Assembly: GCA_964617875.1 (NCBI GenBank)
Contig: CAZUAI010000036.1
Coordinates: 1 to 51,238, forward strand
From: CAZMVY01 sp964617875
GTDB lineage: Bacteria > Planctomycetota > Phycisphaerae > UBA1845 > PWPN01
DNA length: 51,238 bases
Direction of reading: 5' to 3'
A program made the translations under genes and the position numbers. Below are positions 36,001-43,155 of the stretch, piece by piece (within the stretch, counting starts at the first letter, position 1; the number at the start of each line of letters is the position of its first letter). The notes beneath the pieces are model-generated. The model saw nothing but the letters and a program-made list of their open reading frames with translations. It did no database searches and was not told the origin of the DNA.

Positions 36001-38108
36001 TCGGCCGCCTTCCGCGCCCCTTCCAGGGTCTCCGATTCCTCTTTGGCGGCGGCGGCCGCCGCGGCCTCGTACAGGGCGTTGATCTCCGACTCGCGCTTCG
36101 TGCTCGTCAGGAGGCCGATGAGCTGCTGGATCGCCGTGCTGTTGACGGGATCCTTCTGCAGGACTGCCCGCAGATCGCTCTCCATCGACTTCAGGGCTTC
36201 TGCGTCCGCCCCCTCATAGCCGCCCGCCTGAAGAAAGGTCTGGCGGGCCCGGGCGAGCAGCGCCAGCGGCTGCTCCGTCTCCCCCGCGATGCCCAGTTCC
36301 CGGTTGATTTCATTGACCTTGTCCAGGTTCTTCTGCTGCCGGTAGATCTCGCGGAGGACCCGGAGCGCCGTCACGTTCTTCGGATTGATCTGGATCGCCC
36401 GTTGGGCCGCCTCGAGTGCCCGCCCGTCCTGGTTCGAGAACAGCACGCCGGCGAACCGTGCCCAGACCTCGTCATTGTCGCCATACCACCGGACCGCGCT
36501 CTCCAGGGCCTTGGCGGCGAGGCCCGTGGCGCCGACCCGCGTCTGCAGGTCGCCGAGCGCCCACAGAAGCTCCGCGTTTCGCGGATCCTCGGGCCGCAGA
36601 CGCTCCACCGCGGCGCGGAAGTTCTTGATGGCTTCCCGCGCATTTCCCCGGAGCGCTTCGATGCGGCCCTTCATGGCCAGGGCCGTGGGGTCGTTCTCGC
36701 CGCCGGGCGCCTCCGTGATCGTCACACGGTAGTACTTCTCCGCCTTTTCCAGCAGCTGATCGTCCGCCGCCTTGTCCTCCGGGCGGCCGGAGATCTGTCG
36801 CATCGCGGCCCGGGCGGCGCGCTCGAGCAGTTCGAGCTTGTAGTTCCGGTCGAGCAGGGCCTTGATCCCCGTGCGAACGACCGTGCGGCCGAGACGTTCG
36901 TCGTAGACCTCCATCTCGCGTTTCGGGTCGCCCTGGTACTGGTACAGCATGCCCAGCGCAAGATAGTTGGTGAACTCGTTCGGATTGGCCTCGATGGACT
37001 GGCGCAGCGCCGCTTCCGCCTTGACGAAGTACTCCTCCTTGATCGGCCGCGTCGATGGGGCGGGCCGGCTGACCGCCCCGGGCTGCGTCGCCGCCCGCTC
37101 GAAATCCAGCCGCGTCTGCTGGATCCAGTAGTCCCCGATCGCGATATGGTTGTCCACGTTGTCCGGCGCCAGGGCCACCGCCTGCTGCAGGTGGTCGAAC
37201 GACTCCGCCAGCCTGCCGCGGCGCAGCAGGAACACCCCGTAGTAGCGGTGGGCGTCCGCCGCCTTGCGTTTGTCCGTCGCCGGAGCCGTCTCCGGGCCGC
37301 GCGCCGGGCGGTTCGGGCCGCTGGTCGCAAGCCGCGTCGCGGCGTCGAGCGTTACCCTGTAGATGCCCTCGGCCTTCTCGAAGTCCTTCGCCGCGTCCTC
37401 GCGGTTCTTCCGGGCATCGTTCCGCTTCTGCTCCGCATCGCCTTGCCGGCCCTGGCCTTCGAGTACCGGGACCTCCGCTTCGGCAACCCTGGCGTTTCGC
37501 TCGCACCGTTCGCCGGCCTCCCAGTAGTACCGGGCCACGCCCTCCGCGTACTCCGGGTTCTCGGGCATCAGCTTGTGTGCCGCTTCCAGGTCCTTCAGGC
37601 CCTCTTCGGCGTAGCTCTCCTTCACGTTGCGAAGGCCCAGCTTGGCCAGTCCGCGTGCGTTGAGCCCCACGCTGTTGGCCGGGTTGATCTCCAGCAGCGT
37701 CTCCGCCGTCTTCAGAACCTCTTCCCACGCCGCGACGTTCCGCGGCTGCAGCTTGCCGAGTTCAAGTCTCAGCTCCATGATCTTCTGGTGGGCGCCCTCG
37801 AGCTTCGGATTCGCCGAGATCGCCTGCAGCCACAAACGCTGCGCCATCTGCAGATCGCCCGATTCCAGCGCCTCCTGGCCGCCGACAATCAGGTATTGCG
37901 GGTCGTTCGAGACCCGCCACGCACGCGCGTACGACCGCGCGGCGGTCGAATGCTCGCCCGCGGCGCTCGCCTGCTGCGCCTGCTTCACGTAGTATTGCGG
38001 GTCCTTCACTTGAAGGGCGGCCACCATCAGGCCGGCCGCCAGCAGCATCACGACCATCCCCGCAATTGTCAGTCCGACGACCAGCTTCTTGTTCAGTTGC
38101 TTCGCCAT
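33069..38108 (-). CDS. Giant membrane-anchored TPR protein (PrsT-like)
   Basis: This 1679-residue protein has one N-terminal membrane anchor (about 9-32, LVVGLTIAGMVVMLLAAGLM), after which nearly the whole length is tetratricopeptide repeats. Typical units read ALEINPNTGLAHVGLAQLAE and AEPDNAAVLYHRAATYH. Charged stretches at about 205-260 and 640-700 (AKEESETLEGARKAAEKIAD) may be coiled coils. TPR arrays scaffold protein complexes. The partner gene upstream is EpsI-like, and PEP-CTERM/exosortase loci often encode a large TPR protein (PrsT), so a role in exopolysaccharide assembly or sorting is plausible. It lacks a lipobox, unlike PrsT. The ribosome-binding site is weak; translation may depend on the epsI-like gene 44 nt upstream. 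Confidence 0.85.
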   Translation of the reverse strand: MAKQLNKKLVVGLTIAGMVVMLLAAGLMVAALQVKDPQYYVKQAQQASAAGEHSTAARSYARAWRVSNDPQYLIVGGQEALESGDLQMAQRLWLQAISANPKLEGAHQKIMELRLELGKLQPRNVAAWEEVLKTAETLLEINPANSVGLNARGLAKLGLRNVKESYAEEGLKDLEAAHKLMPENPEYAEGVARYYWEAGERCERNARVAEAEVPVLEGQGRQGDAEQKRNDARKNREDAAKDFEKAEGIYRVTLDAATRLATSGPNRPARGPETAPATDKRKAADAHRYYGVFLLRRGRLAESFDHLQQAVALAPDNVDNHIAIGDYWIQQTRLDFERAATQPGAVSRPAPSTRPIKEEYFVKAEAALRQSIEANPNEFTNYLALGMLYQYQGDPKREMEVYDERLGRTVVRTGIKALLDRNYKLELLERAARAAMRQISGRPEDKAADDQLLEKAEKYYRVTITEAPGGENDPTALAMKGRIEALRGNAREAIKNFRAAVERLRPEDPRNAELLWALGDLQTRVGATGLAAKALESAVRWYGDNDEVWARFAGVLFSNQDGRALEAAQRAIQINPKNVTALRVLREIYRQQKNLDKVNEINRELGIAGETEQPLALLARARQTFLQAGGYEGADAEALKSMESDLRAVLQKDPVNSTAIQQLIGLLTSTKRESEINALYEAAAAAAAKEESETLEGARKAAEKIADAQEKEKVIAAARKSADERKRAVERTLDLLKVRNDPKRSLEERTKAAEEIIAQDPDEFNRESNYIDLYVNNNDPRNALVHAKKAVALKPDDTAMLELVFRLATALKDEATAQEILKKAAEQNLDSAGGHFYAARYAQSRNELEKAVREYRAGLELAGTNYAGQAMLGRALLEAGRLDEAQEAFAKALEINPNTGLAHVGLAQLAERRGQADVMARHFARAKELLPSDPWVQQKIQDEAEEKNPESAIEKRERLRKNMPTDPQKIEPWQITNLLRLGALYAVTAKYDKAEEVFKEAVDTSAANEKLRNWAAPTAYARFFFARKDKPDPARGLEILKNYAQSMTDKKAKSAALLLVGSYIQDWQRSGLPGAPSQAEIDAIANAAIEADDGYEALMGVGGWYRETQRLAEAEKYFRRAIEKARAQGGPDGAGRERDAKRYLIDLMLRNRDVARQADTEKAIREYVEQYPADTTGLLFQSQFYILAGRETEAIASLSKCLEKDPNNAQAYFRRGYLYARQQKWDAAVEDLQKAKSQSRSGFNYEHRVLLANAFLRKGQPDAALNELESILRDEPASETTARQIVDLCARLQRIDQAETKALEYRARFADSPYWPLRLAQLAESRETKNGARIVEYYRAAAEMTKFRPELVAQVLRAMMSFEQFDEVIRYVTQVIPPDKKTPDQIATLGVAYARTKQDDAARKALETAMDQSKASLAAFRQATDSYQAAFGLDAALKKLQERLAAAPNDAVVRFSLSMLQLRQADEMERKGRRDEANALREQVARALQETAAVVKEDPVRLELLRAQAQVVYTLKRYEETVKLYKQMLDIAPEDLVALNNLAYMLMTDMNQPKESLQYAKKAAELAPFNANVLDTYGWNLAMLGQYTEALGPLGIAIDAEPDNAAVLYHRAATYHKISKLPDQKPEQQTVALARAKDEARRAYDAAVKKNDRDMLKLAGELLKELGLDVPAPPPGVGQ

Positions 38109-38152
38109 AGCTCAATACTCTGTCACCCTGTCGCCTGCGGCCGCCGGCCCGG

Positions 38153-38953
38153 TCACGATCCGGCCGGTGCCGGCTTCTCGTGCAGGGCCTTCCAGTCGGG
38201 CCAGTGCGTGTCCACCAGGATTGGCACCAGCTTCTTCAACAGCCGTTTCGCCGCCTCGATCGCCTGTTCGCGACTCGGCGCCGCCCCCGTGCGGCTCCAG
38301 AAACGGACCTCCACCTTTGAGAAATACGAATAGGACTCCCACGGTCGGCCCACCATGGTGCGGACTTCGTTGCGGTCCGCGGCGAATCCGCCGTTGACGC
38401 CGAACAGATACGTGACGAACGTACGCTCGGTACCCGTCCGCTTCGTCTTTTCCAGTTCCAGTGTCCGCATGGGGATCTCCCGACCCAGCTCCGGGACGAG
38501 AAACTGGTCGTCATGCGAACCCTTGATCTGGAAACCCGCCCCCGAATAGCACGCGTCCGGAACGTGCGGCACCGGATCCGGCTGCCCCGTGTAGAACGTG
38601 ATGAACAGGCTTACCTGGCTCGTCGGATCATCGCTGTCCGTTCGACTGTCGTCGGCCAGCGACCACTGGATGTACTGGTCCGTGCCCAGCGAATCGAGCA
38701 CCTCCGGGTTGATCGTCGTGGCCCCGAGGAAGCGATAGGGGGGATCCAGGCGCGCCTTGTCCAACAGGCCCAGCGGAACCCGCAGGGGGGCCGGCAGTTT
38801 GCGCAGCTTCATCTTCCATGTGAGGCCGTAGAAAGCCGCCGTCAGCACCCCGAGTGCCAGAACGCAGGCGACAAACCCCGGCTGCCGCAGCGAACCTGTA
38901 ATGGCGGCCGGAAAGCCGGCCCTCGGCCGTGATGTCAGCGTCGTCGAGGACAT
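38153..38953 (-). CDS. Exosortase-associated EpsI-like (DUF3485) protein
   Basis: This 266-residue protein has one N-terminal transmembrane helix (about 27-45, FVACVLALGVLTAAFYGL) and an extracytoplasmic EpsI-type domain. The diagnostic stretch is VSLFITFYTGQPDPVPHVPDACYSGAG, a variant of the DUF3485 motif around a conserved Cys. EpsI domains occur fused or adjacent to exosortases in exopolysaccharide loci. Here it is a stand-alone gene with the TPR giant directly downstream. GGGAG is 6 nt before the ATG and a promoter lies at 39030-39058. No exosortase gene is seen in the window. The exact biochemical role of EpsI is not established. Confidence 0.82.
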   Translation of the reverse strand: MSSTTLTSRPRAGFPAAITGSLRQPGFVACVLALGVLTAAFYGLTWKMKLRKLPAPLRVPLGLLDKARLDPPYRFLGATTINPEVLDSLGTDQYIQWSLADDSRTDSDDPTSQVSLFITFYTGQPDPVPHVPDACYSGAGFQIKGSHDDQFLVPELGREIPMRTLELEKTKRTGTERTFVTYLFGVNGGFAADRNEVRTMVGRPWESYSYFSKVEVRFWSRTGAAPSREQAIEAAKRLLKKLVPILVDTHWPDWKALHEKPAPAGS

Positions 38954-39029
38954 ACCGATCTCCCTGCCGGGACTACCCCATAAGCGTGTCTACGAGAGCA
39001 CGTCATGCCTAGATCGGCAGAGATGCGGC

Positions 39030-39058
39030 ATCGTAGCGTATAAATATCGAGCGGTCAA
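39030..39058 (-). promoter_or_regulatory. Predicted sigma70-type promoter for the epsI-like/TPR operon
   Basis: On the minus strand TTGACC (39053-39058) is followed after exactly 17 nt by TACGAT (39030-39035). The spacer is AT-rich (GATATTTATA), unusual in this GC-rich region. It gives a leader of about 70 nt before the ATG at 38953. Confidence 0.65.
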
Positions 39059-39229
39059 CGCCTTGGCGATTCTATTGTCAGTCCTGCTGTGAACGCCCCA
39101 ATCGGCCGGGCCGCCAGCGCCGCGGGACGTTTCAGTTCAGCCACCCCGAAACCTGTCCGATAAACCCTTTAGCCCTGCGGCCGGTCGGACGCCACGGCAA
39201 CAGGCACGGGTTTCGTCGGCGGACATCGC

Positions 39230-40000
39230 ATGAACGGTCCATCCAACAATCCCGTTTCCGGCCCCCCCGCCCCCACGCGAGTCGCCATCGTCGGCGCCGG
39301 AGGACACGGGCGCGTCGTGCTCGACATCCTCGTCCGCGCCGGCTGCTGTGAGGTGGTGGGATTCCTGGACTCGAACACCGCCCTGCACGGACGGCGGATG
39401 GACGGCGTGCCGGTGCTTGGCGACATCGGAATGCTCCCGCAACTCCGCCGTGACGGCAGGGTGGACGGGGCGATCATCGCCATCGGCGACAACGGCGTCC
39501 GCCGATCGTTCGCCGATCAGGTCGATCTGATGGGCGTTCCTCTCGTCAACGCCATCCATCCCTCGGCCAACCTCGCTCACAACGTGACGCTCGGCCGCAA
39601 CGTCGTCATCGCCGCGGGCGCTCTGGTCTGCGCCCACTGCCAGATCGGCGACTCGGTGATCCTCAACACGGGCTGCATCGTGGATCACGAGACGATGATC
39701 GGCACGGCGGCGCATGTCTGCCCCGGCGCGAGGCTCGCCGGGCGGGTTGCCGTCGAGTCGGGGGCGTTCATCGGCATTGGCGCGACCGTCATCCAGAACA
39801 TCCGGATCGGGACCGAGTCCGTCGTCGGGGCCGGCGCCGTCGTCATCCGGGACGTGCCGGCGCTGAGCACGGTCGTCGGCGTACCGGCCCGACTCGTCAA
39901 GGAACCCACCCGCGCCGACGAATGGGCCGACTGGCTCCTGCCCGACTTCCTCCGAACCCGCGCCCCCGGCGTCCGCACCCCGCCGCGCGTAACCATCTGA
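39230..40000 (+). CDS. NeuD-family sugar O-acyltransferase
   Basis: This is a 256-residue acetyltransferase of the NeuD/PglD group, which acetylates nucleotide-activated sugars or sialic acids in surface glycan synthesis. The N-terminal Rossmann-like part begins VAIVGAGGHGRVVLDIL (about 17-33). From about 105 a left-handed beta-helix of hexapeptide repeats follows, including NAIHPSANLAHNVTLG, VIAAGALVCAHCQIGD and VVGAGAVVIRDVPALS, ending VVGVPARLVKEP. The expected catalytic His lies in ILNTGCIVDHETMIG. The ribosome-binding site is weak. It is divergent from the epsI-like gene, consistent with a shared polysaccharide context, but the acceptor sugar is unknown. Confidence 0.88.
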   Translation: MNGPSNNPVSGPPAPTRVAIVGAGGHGRVVLDILVRAGCCEVVGFLDSNTALHGRRMDGVPVLGDIGMLPQLRRDGRVDGAIIAIGDNGVRRSFADQVDLMGVPLVNAIHPSANLAHNVTLGRNVVIAAGALVCAHCQIGDSVILNTGCIVDHETMIGTAAHVCPGARLAGRVAVESGAFIGIGATVIQNIRIGTESVVGAGAVVIRDVPALSTVVGVPARLVKEPTRADEWADWLLPDFLRTRAPGVRTPPRVTI

Positions 40001-40061
40001 CTTGCCGACGCGATGGAGAGACGACGCGAGCCGCGCTTCTGCGATCGGAGATCGTGTTGAT

Positions 40062-41321
40062 TCACACCGTCGGATCCACGACCGCGAACGCATCTCCCCG
40101 GAAACGGGCCGTAACGGGCGTGCCACGGCCCGCGGACTCGTGGGCGTGGTTCGCCTCCACCACCCGCGCTGCCGCGTGCAGGATCGCCACCGACGTCAGA
40201 GCGGACTCGGCGTCCGGGTACGTGCCGACCAGCGATGCGCGGTCGGCCAGGCCCAACGCCACGCGGGACGCCGCGTCCAGCCCCGCCACCAGCGAATCCT
40301 TCCCATAGCCCACACAGGCGCGGTCGCCGGACCGGCCCGCCCGGGGAATCTCGGCCTGGAAGTGCGGGTTGTGCGTCCGCGTCCCCGCGCCGGCGATACA
40401 GGACCGCATCCCCCGGTCCTGCTGATCGACGACGACGCGGCCCTTCGTGCCGACGATCTCGCACTCCTGGTTGACGGGGCCCTCGAAGTCGGCCGGGTTG
40501 ACCCAGGCATTGACGTAGTGCACGTTCATCCCGTTGTCGTACTGCACGTTCACCTGCATGGCGTCGAACGTGTCGATGCCGTCCGGGTGCGCCTCGTCAC
40601 GCCAGTTCGCCAGCAGCTTCTTCTGGCCGACGGCGTGAAGCGAGACCGGGCGAACCCCGAGGTAGTGCGCGAACAGGTCGGTCCAGTGGACGCCGACATA
40701 GCTGAACGGGTTGCTGTCGGCGGCCCATTTGAAGATCTCGGTGGAGACCGCCAGCGGCTCCTCGAGGACCGCGCGGGCGTAGAGCAGGTCCCCCAGCCGC
40801 GGCACAACGTCCACGAACATGCTCCGCAGAAACGAGTCGTAACGCTTGTGCATGTCCACGGCGACGATCGTCCCGGCCGCCCGGCTCCGTTCGACGATGT
40901 CGCGGGCCTCCTCGATCCGCAGCGCCAGCGGTTTCTCCGCGACGACGTGTACTCCGCGTTCGATGGCGGCAAGGATCGGCGCCGTGTGCAGATGGTCCGG
41001 CGTGGCGACGAAAAGGATGTCCGGCCTCCGATCGTCGAGGATCGCGTCCCACGGCTCAGGGCCGTGATACGCCGTCGGCTTGCCGCCCGGCACCCAGGCG
41101 CCGTACGTCGCCGCCAGCGACTCCGCGCTGGACCGCGTCCGCGTGCCGACGGCGACGACGCGGTATTCGACAGCCGCCAGCTCGCGCGCATGGTGGTCCA
41201 GCCCGGCGGTGCCCAGGTACGGCGCGATCCCCCAACGCCCGATGTCGGCCAGGCACCGCAGGACGACATCGCGTCCGAACATCCCCCCGCCGACGAGGGC
41301 CAGTCTCAACGTGCGTTTCAT
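40062..41321 (-). CDS. Gfo/Idh/MocA family NAD(P)-dependent oxidoreductase
   Basis: This is a 419-residue dehydrogenase of the Gfo/Idh/MocA family, which oxidises or reduces sugar and inositol derivatives. The N-terminal Rossmann fold has LALVGGGMFGRDVVL (residues 7-21). The family signature VVAEKPLALRIEEA carries the conserved Lys of EKP, and a candidate His/Asp region appears at SYVGVHWTDLFAHYLG. The ATG at 41321 is chosen because the Rossmann strand starts at once; an upstream in-frame extension is unlike any family member and lacks a ribosome site. It converges on the NeuD-like gene with 61 bp between them. The substrate is not identifiable. Confidence 0.88.
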   Translation of the reverse strand: MKRTLRLALVGGGMFGRDVVLRCLADIGRWGIAPYLGTAGLDHHARELAAVEYRVVAVGTRTRSSAESLAATYGAWVPGGKPTAYHGPEPWDAILDDRRPDILFVATPDHLHTAPILAAIERGVHVVAEKPLALRIEEARDIVERSRAAGTIVAVDMHKRYDSFLRSMFVDVVPRLGDLLYARAVLEEPLAVSTEIFKWAADSNPFSYVGVHWTDLFAHYLGVRPVSLHAVGQKKLLANWRDEAHPDGIDTFDAMQVNVQYDNGMNVHYVNAWVNPADFEGPVNQECEIVGTKGRVVVDQQDRGMRSCIAGAGTRTHNPHFQAEIPRAGRSGDRACVGYGKDSLVAGLDAASRVALGLADRASLVGTYPDAESALTSVAILHAAARVVEANHAHESAGRGTPVTARFRGDAFAVVDPTV

Positions 41322-41472
41322 GCCGGGAAAGCGTACCCGATACGGAGGCGACCCGCACGCGAGGATTGTCGGAAGTGCAAAGGCAGAGAAGCCCATATCC
41401 CATCTTCCGGGCTTTCGTAGGGCCAGTGATTACCCCCACAAATGCCTGCCCGCTTGCCCCCGGCGCGAATGT

Positions 41473-41647
41473 GAGACTGTAGCATCATTACAGAGTGATC
41501 CCGTGGTATTCCGGCCGGCTTTCGCGTATTCCGCGTGTTTCGCGGTTCGATTCTGTTTGGGGACCGCGAAATACGCGAACCACGCGAAAAGCGGCTCGAT
41601 ATCCGCCGATCGCGACGGCGAGAACTCTGTAATGTTGCTACACTCTC
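41473..41647. mobile_element. MITE-like element with 24-bp terminal inverted repeats
   Basis: This 175-bp non-coding unit is bounded by 24-bp inverted repeats at 41473-41496 and 41624-41647 that match at 22 of 24 positions; the inner part is TGTAGCATCATTACAGAGT. Both sides are flanked by the 6-bp direct repeat GAATGT (41467-41472 and 41648-41653), as expected for a target duplication. Inside is an imperfect palindrome, 41523-41545 against 41564-41586 (19 of 23 pairs), built from CGCG-rich units. It encodes no transposase, so it would be mobilised in trans. I cannot assign the insertion-sequence family. The rest of 41322-41859 holds no supported gene. Confidence 0.8.
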
Positions 41648-41859
41648 GAATGTCGTGTATATTAGAGACGAACAGGTTCCGCCCCCTTTCTTCATGTTCG
41701 GGGGGCAATCATGGAAATGCCCGATCGTGCGGAACGGGCGCATCGGCATTTCGGCTGACGTTTCGGTCAACCCCCCTCTTCGTCAGGCCGGCCTGTGGCT
41801 CGTACCTCTGCCGGCAGGAGGATGGGTCAGGTAAGCACCACATTCACAGGAGGCAGATC

Positions 41860-43155
41860 ATGTCGTTCACCCCAAGTCCATCGTCGTTGTCCCACCGCCG
41901 CCGTACGGGTTCGCAACGGCGTGCGGGCATTCGTCCGACGGTATCCGCCAGGACGCTGGCCCCGCTCGTGGGCCTCGCCGTCGGGCTGGCCGTCTTGCCG
42001 TTCCAGGTCCGGGCGGACGGGTGGGAACCCCGCGTCGAGATCTCCAGCGGCACCTCTGGCTGGTGGTACCCCCAGGTGGCGGTCCAGGGCAACTACGTCC
42101 ACGTCGTGTGGCGCGACGCCGCCGGCCTCACCGTCCAGTACCGCCGGAGCACCGACGGCGGCACCACCTGGGACCCGATCCAGACGCTTCACAGTACGGG
42201 CGGCACACCCTTTCCGCGCATCGCCGTCTCGGGGCCGTACGTCCACGTCGTCTGGGGAGCCGAGGCCAGCGCGGTCACCTACTGCCGCAGCACCGACTAC
42301 GGCGCGACATTCAGCGCAAAGAACACGATCGGCACCGGCTACCTGCCCGACGTGGCCGTCGAGGGCCAGTACGTCTACGTGGCCTGGGGCAACGCCGGCG
42401 ACGTCTACTTCCGCCGGAACACCAGCAACGGCATGCTGATTGCCTGGGACTTCATCACGCAGCGGTTCACGACGGACGGCCTGAACAGTGACATCCGCGT
42501 CGCCGCCTCGTCGCAGCGGGCCTACGTCGCCTGGATCAAGTCGGGATCGCCGAACAACTCGGTTCTCTTCCGACGGAGCAACGCCGACTGGGCCGCCACC
42601 TGGACCGACCCGGCCCTCACCCTGTGGACAACCGGCACGGCTTCGATCTCGATCACCGCGTACGGCACAAACGTCTTCGTCGACAAGAGCGCCGCCGCCC
42701 CGCAGGGCCCCGTGCAGCGCAAGAGCACCGACTCCGGCGCCACGTTCGCCGCCGCCGTCTCGATCGGGGCCGGCACCGACAAGCAGCCCGAAGTGCATGC
42801 GAGCAGCGCCTACACCGGCAACGGCGCCAACGTCTACTTCCGCAGCGCGAGCCTTTACGTCTCCACCGGCACGGCCGCGGAAACGCTGATCGGCGCGACC
42901 ATCGCCCCGACCGGCGCCGACATCGGCGCGAACGATGACGGCAACATGCACGTCGCCTGCGGGGCCCGCGATGCGGCGGACCTCAAGGACAAGATCTACT
43001 ACCACCGCTACGTCCGCACGCGGACGTTCAACCCGTGGCAGCCGCCCCGGCCATCACCGGCGTGTGGAAGAGCGACGCCCAGTGGGGCGATTTCGACGGC
43101 GACGGCGACCTCGACCTCGCGATTGCCGGCATCAGCAACGCCGGGGCCATCGTGA
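41860..43155 (+). CDS. Secreted BNR-like repeat protein, N-terminal part of a frameshifted gene
   Basis: Translation starts at the ATG at 41860, with AGGAGG 6 nt upstream. A signal peptide is visible (TLAPLVGLAVGLAVLPFQVRA, ending near residue 50). Residues about 53-390 carry sialidase-type BNR/Asp-box-like repeats: YRRSTDGGTTWDPI, YCRSTDYGATFSA, RKSTDSGATFAAA. These form beta-propellers in secreted proteins. From about nucleotide 43030 the frame turns Pro/Arg-rich and ends at 43155. The overlapping frame from 43035 continues as FG-GAP repeats and a dockerin-like tail. A single missing base near 43028-43034 would join the two into one protein of about 925 residues. It is either a real lesion or a sequencing error. 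No catalytic sialidase residues were identified. Confidence 0.7.
   Translation: MSFTPSPSSLSHRRRTGSQRRAGIRPTVSARTLAPLVGLAVGLAVLPFQVRADGWEPRVEISSGTSGWWYPQVAVQGNYVHVVWRDAAGLTVQYRRSTDGGTTWDPIQTLHSTGGTPFPRIAVSGPYVHVVWGAEASAVTYCRSTDYGATFSAKNTIGTGYLPDVAVEGQYVYVAWGNAGDVYFRRNTSNGMLIAWDFITQRFTTDGLNSDIRVAASSQRAYVAWIKSGSPNNSVLFRRSNADWAATWTDPALTLWTTGTASISITAYGTNVFVDKSAAAPQGPVQRKSTDSGATFAAAVSIGAGTDKQPEVHASSAYTGNGANVYFRSASLYVSTGTAAETLIGATIAPTGADIGANDDGNMHVACGARDAADLKDKIYYHRYVRTRTFNPWQPPRPSPACGRATPSGAISTATATSTSRLPASATPGPS

Noticed and set aside
34368..38333. Plus-strand open frame of 1321 codons opposite the TPR gene
   Set aside because: Antisense reading of a repetitive GC-rich gene; low-complexity Arg/Leu-rich sequence without a start signal.
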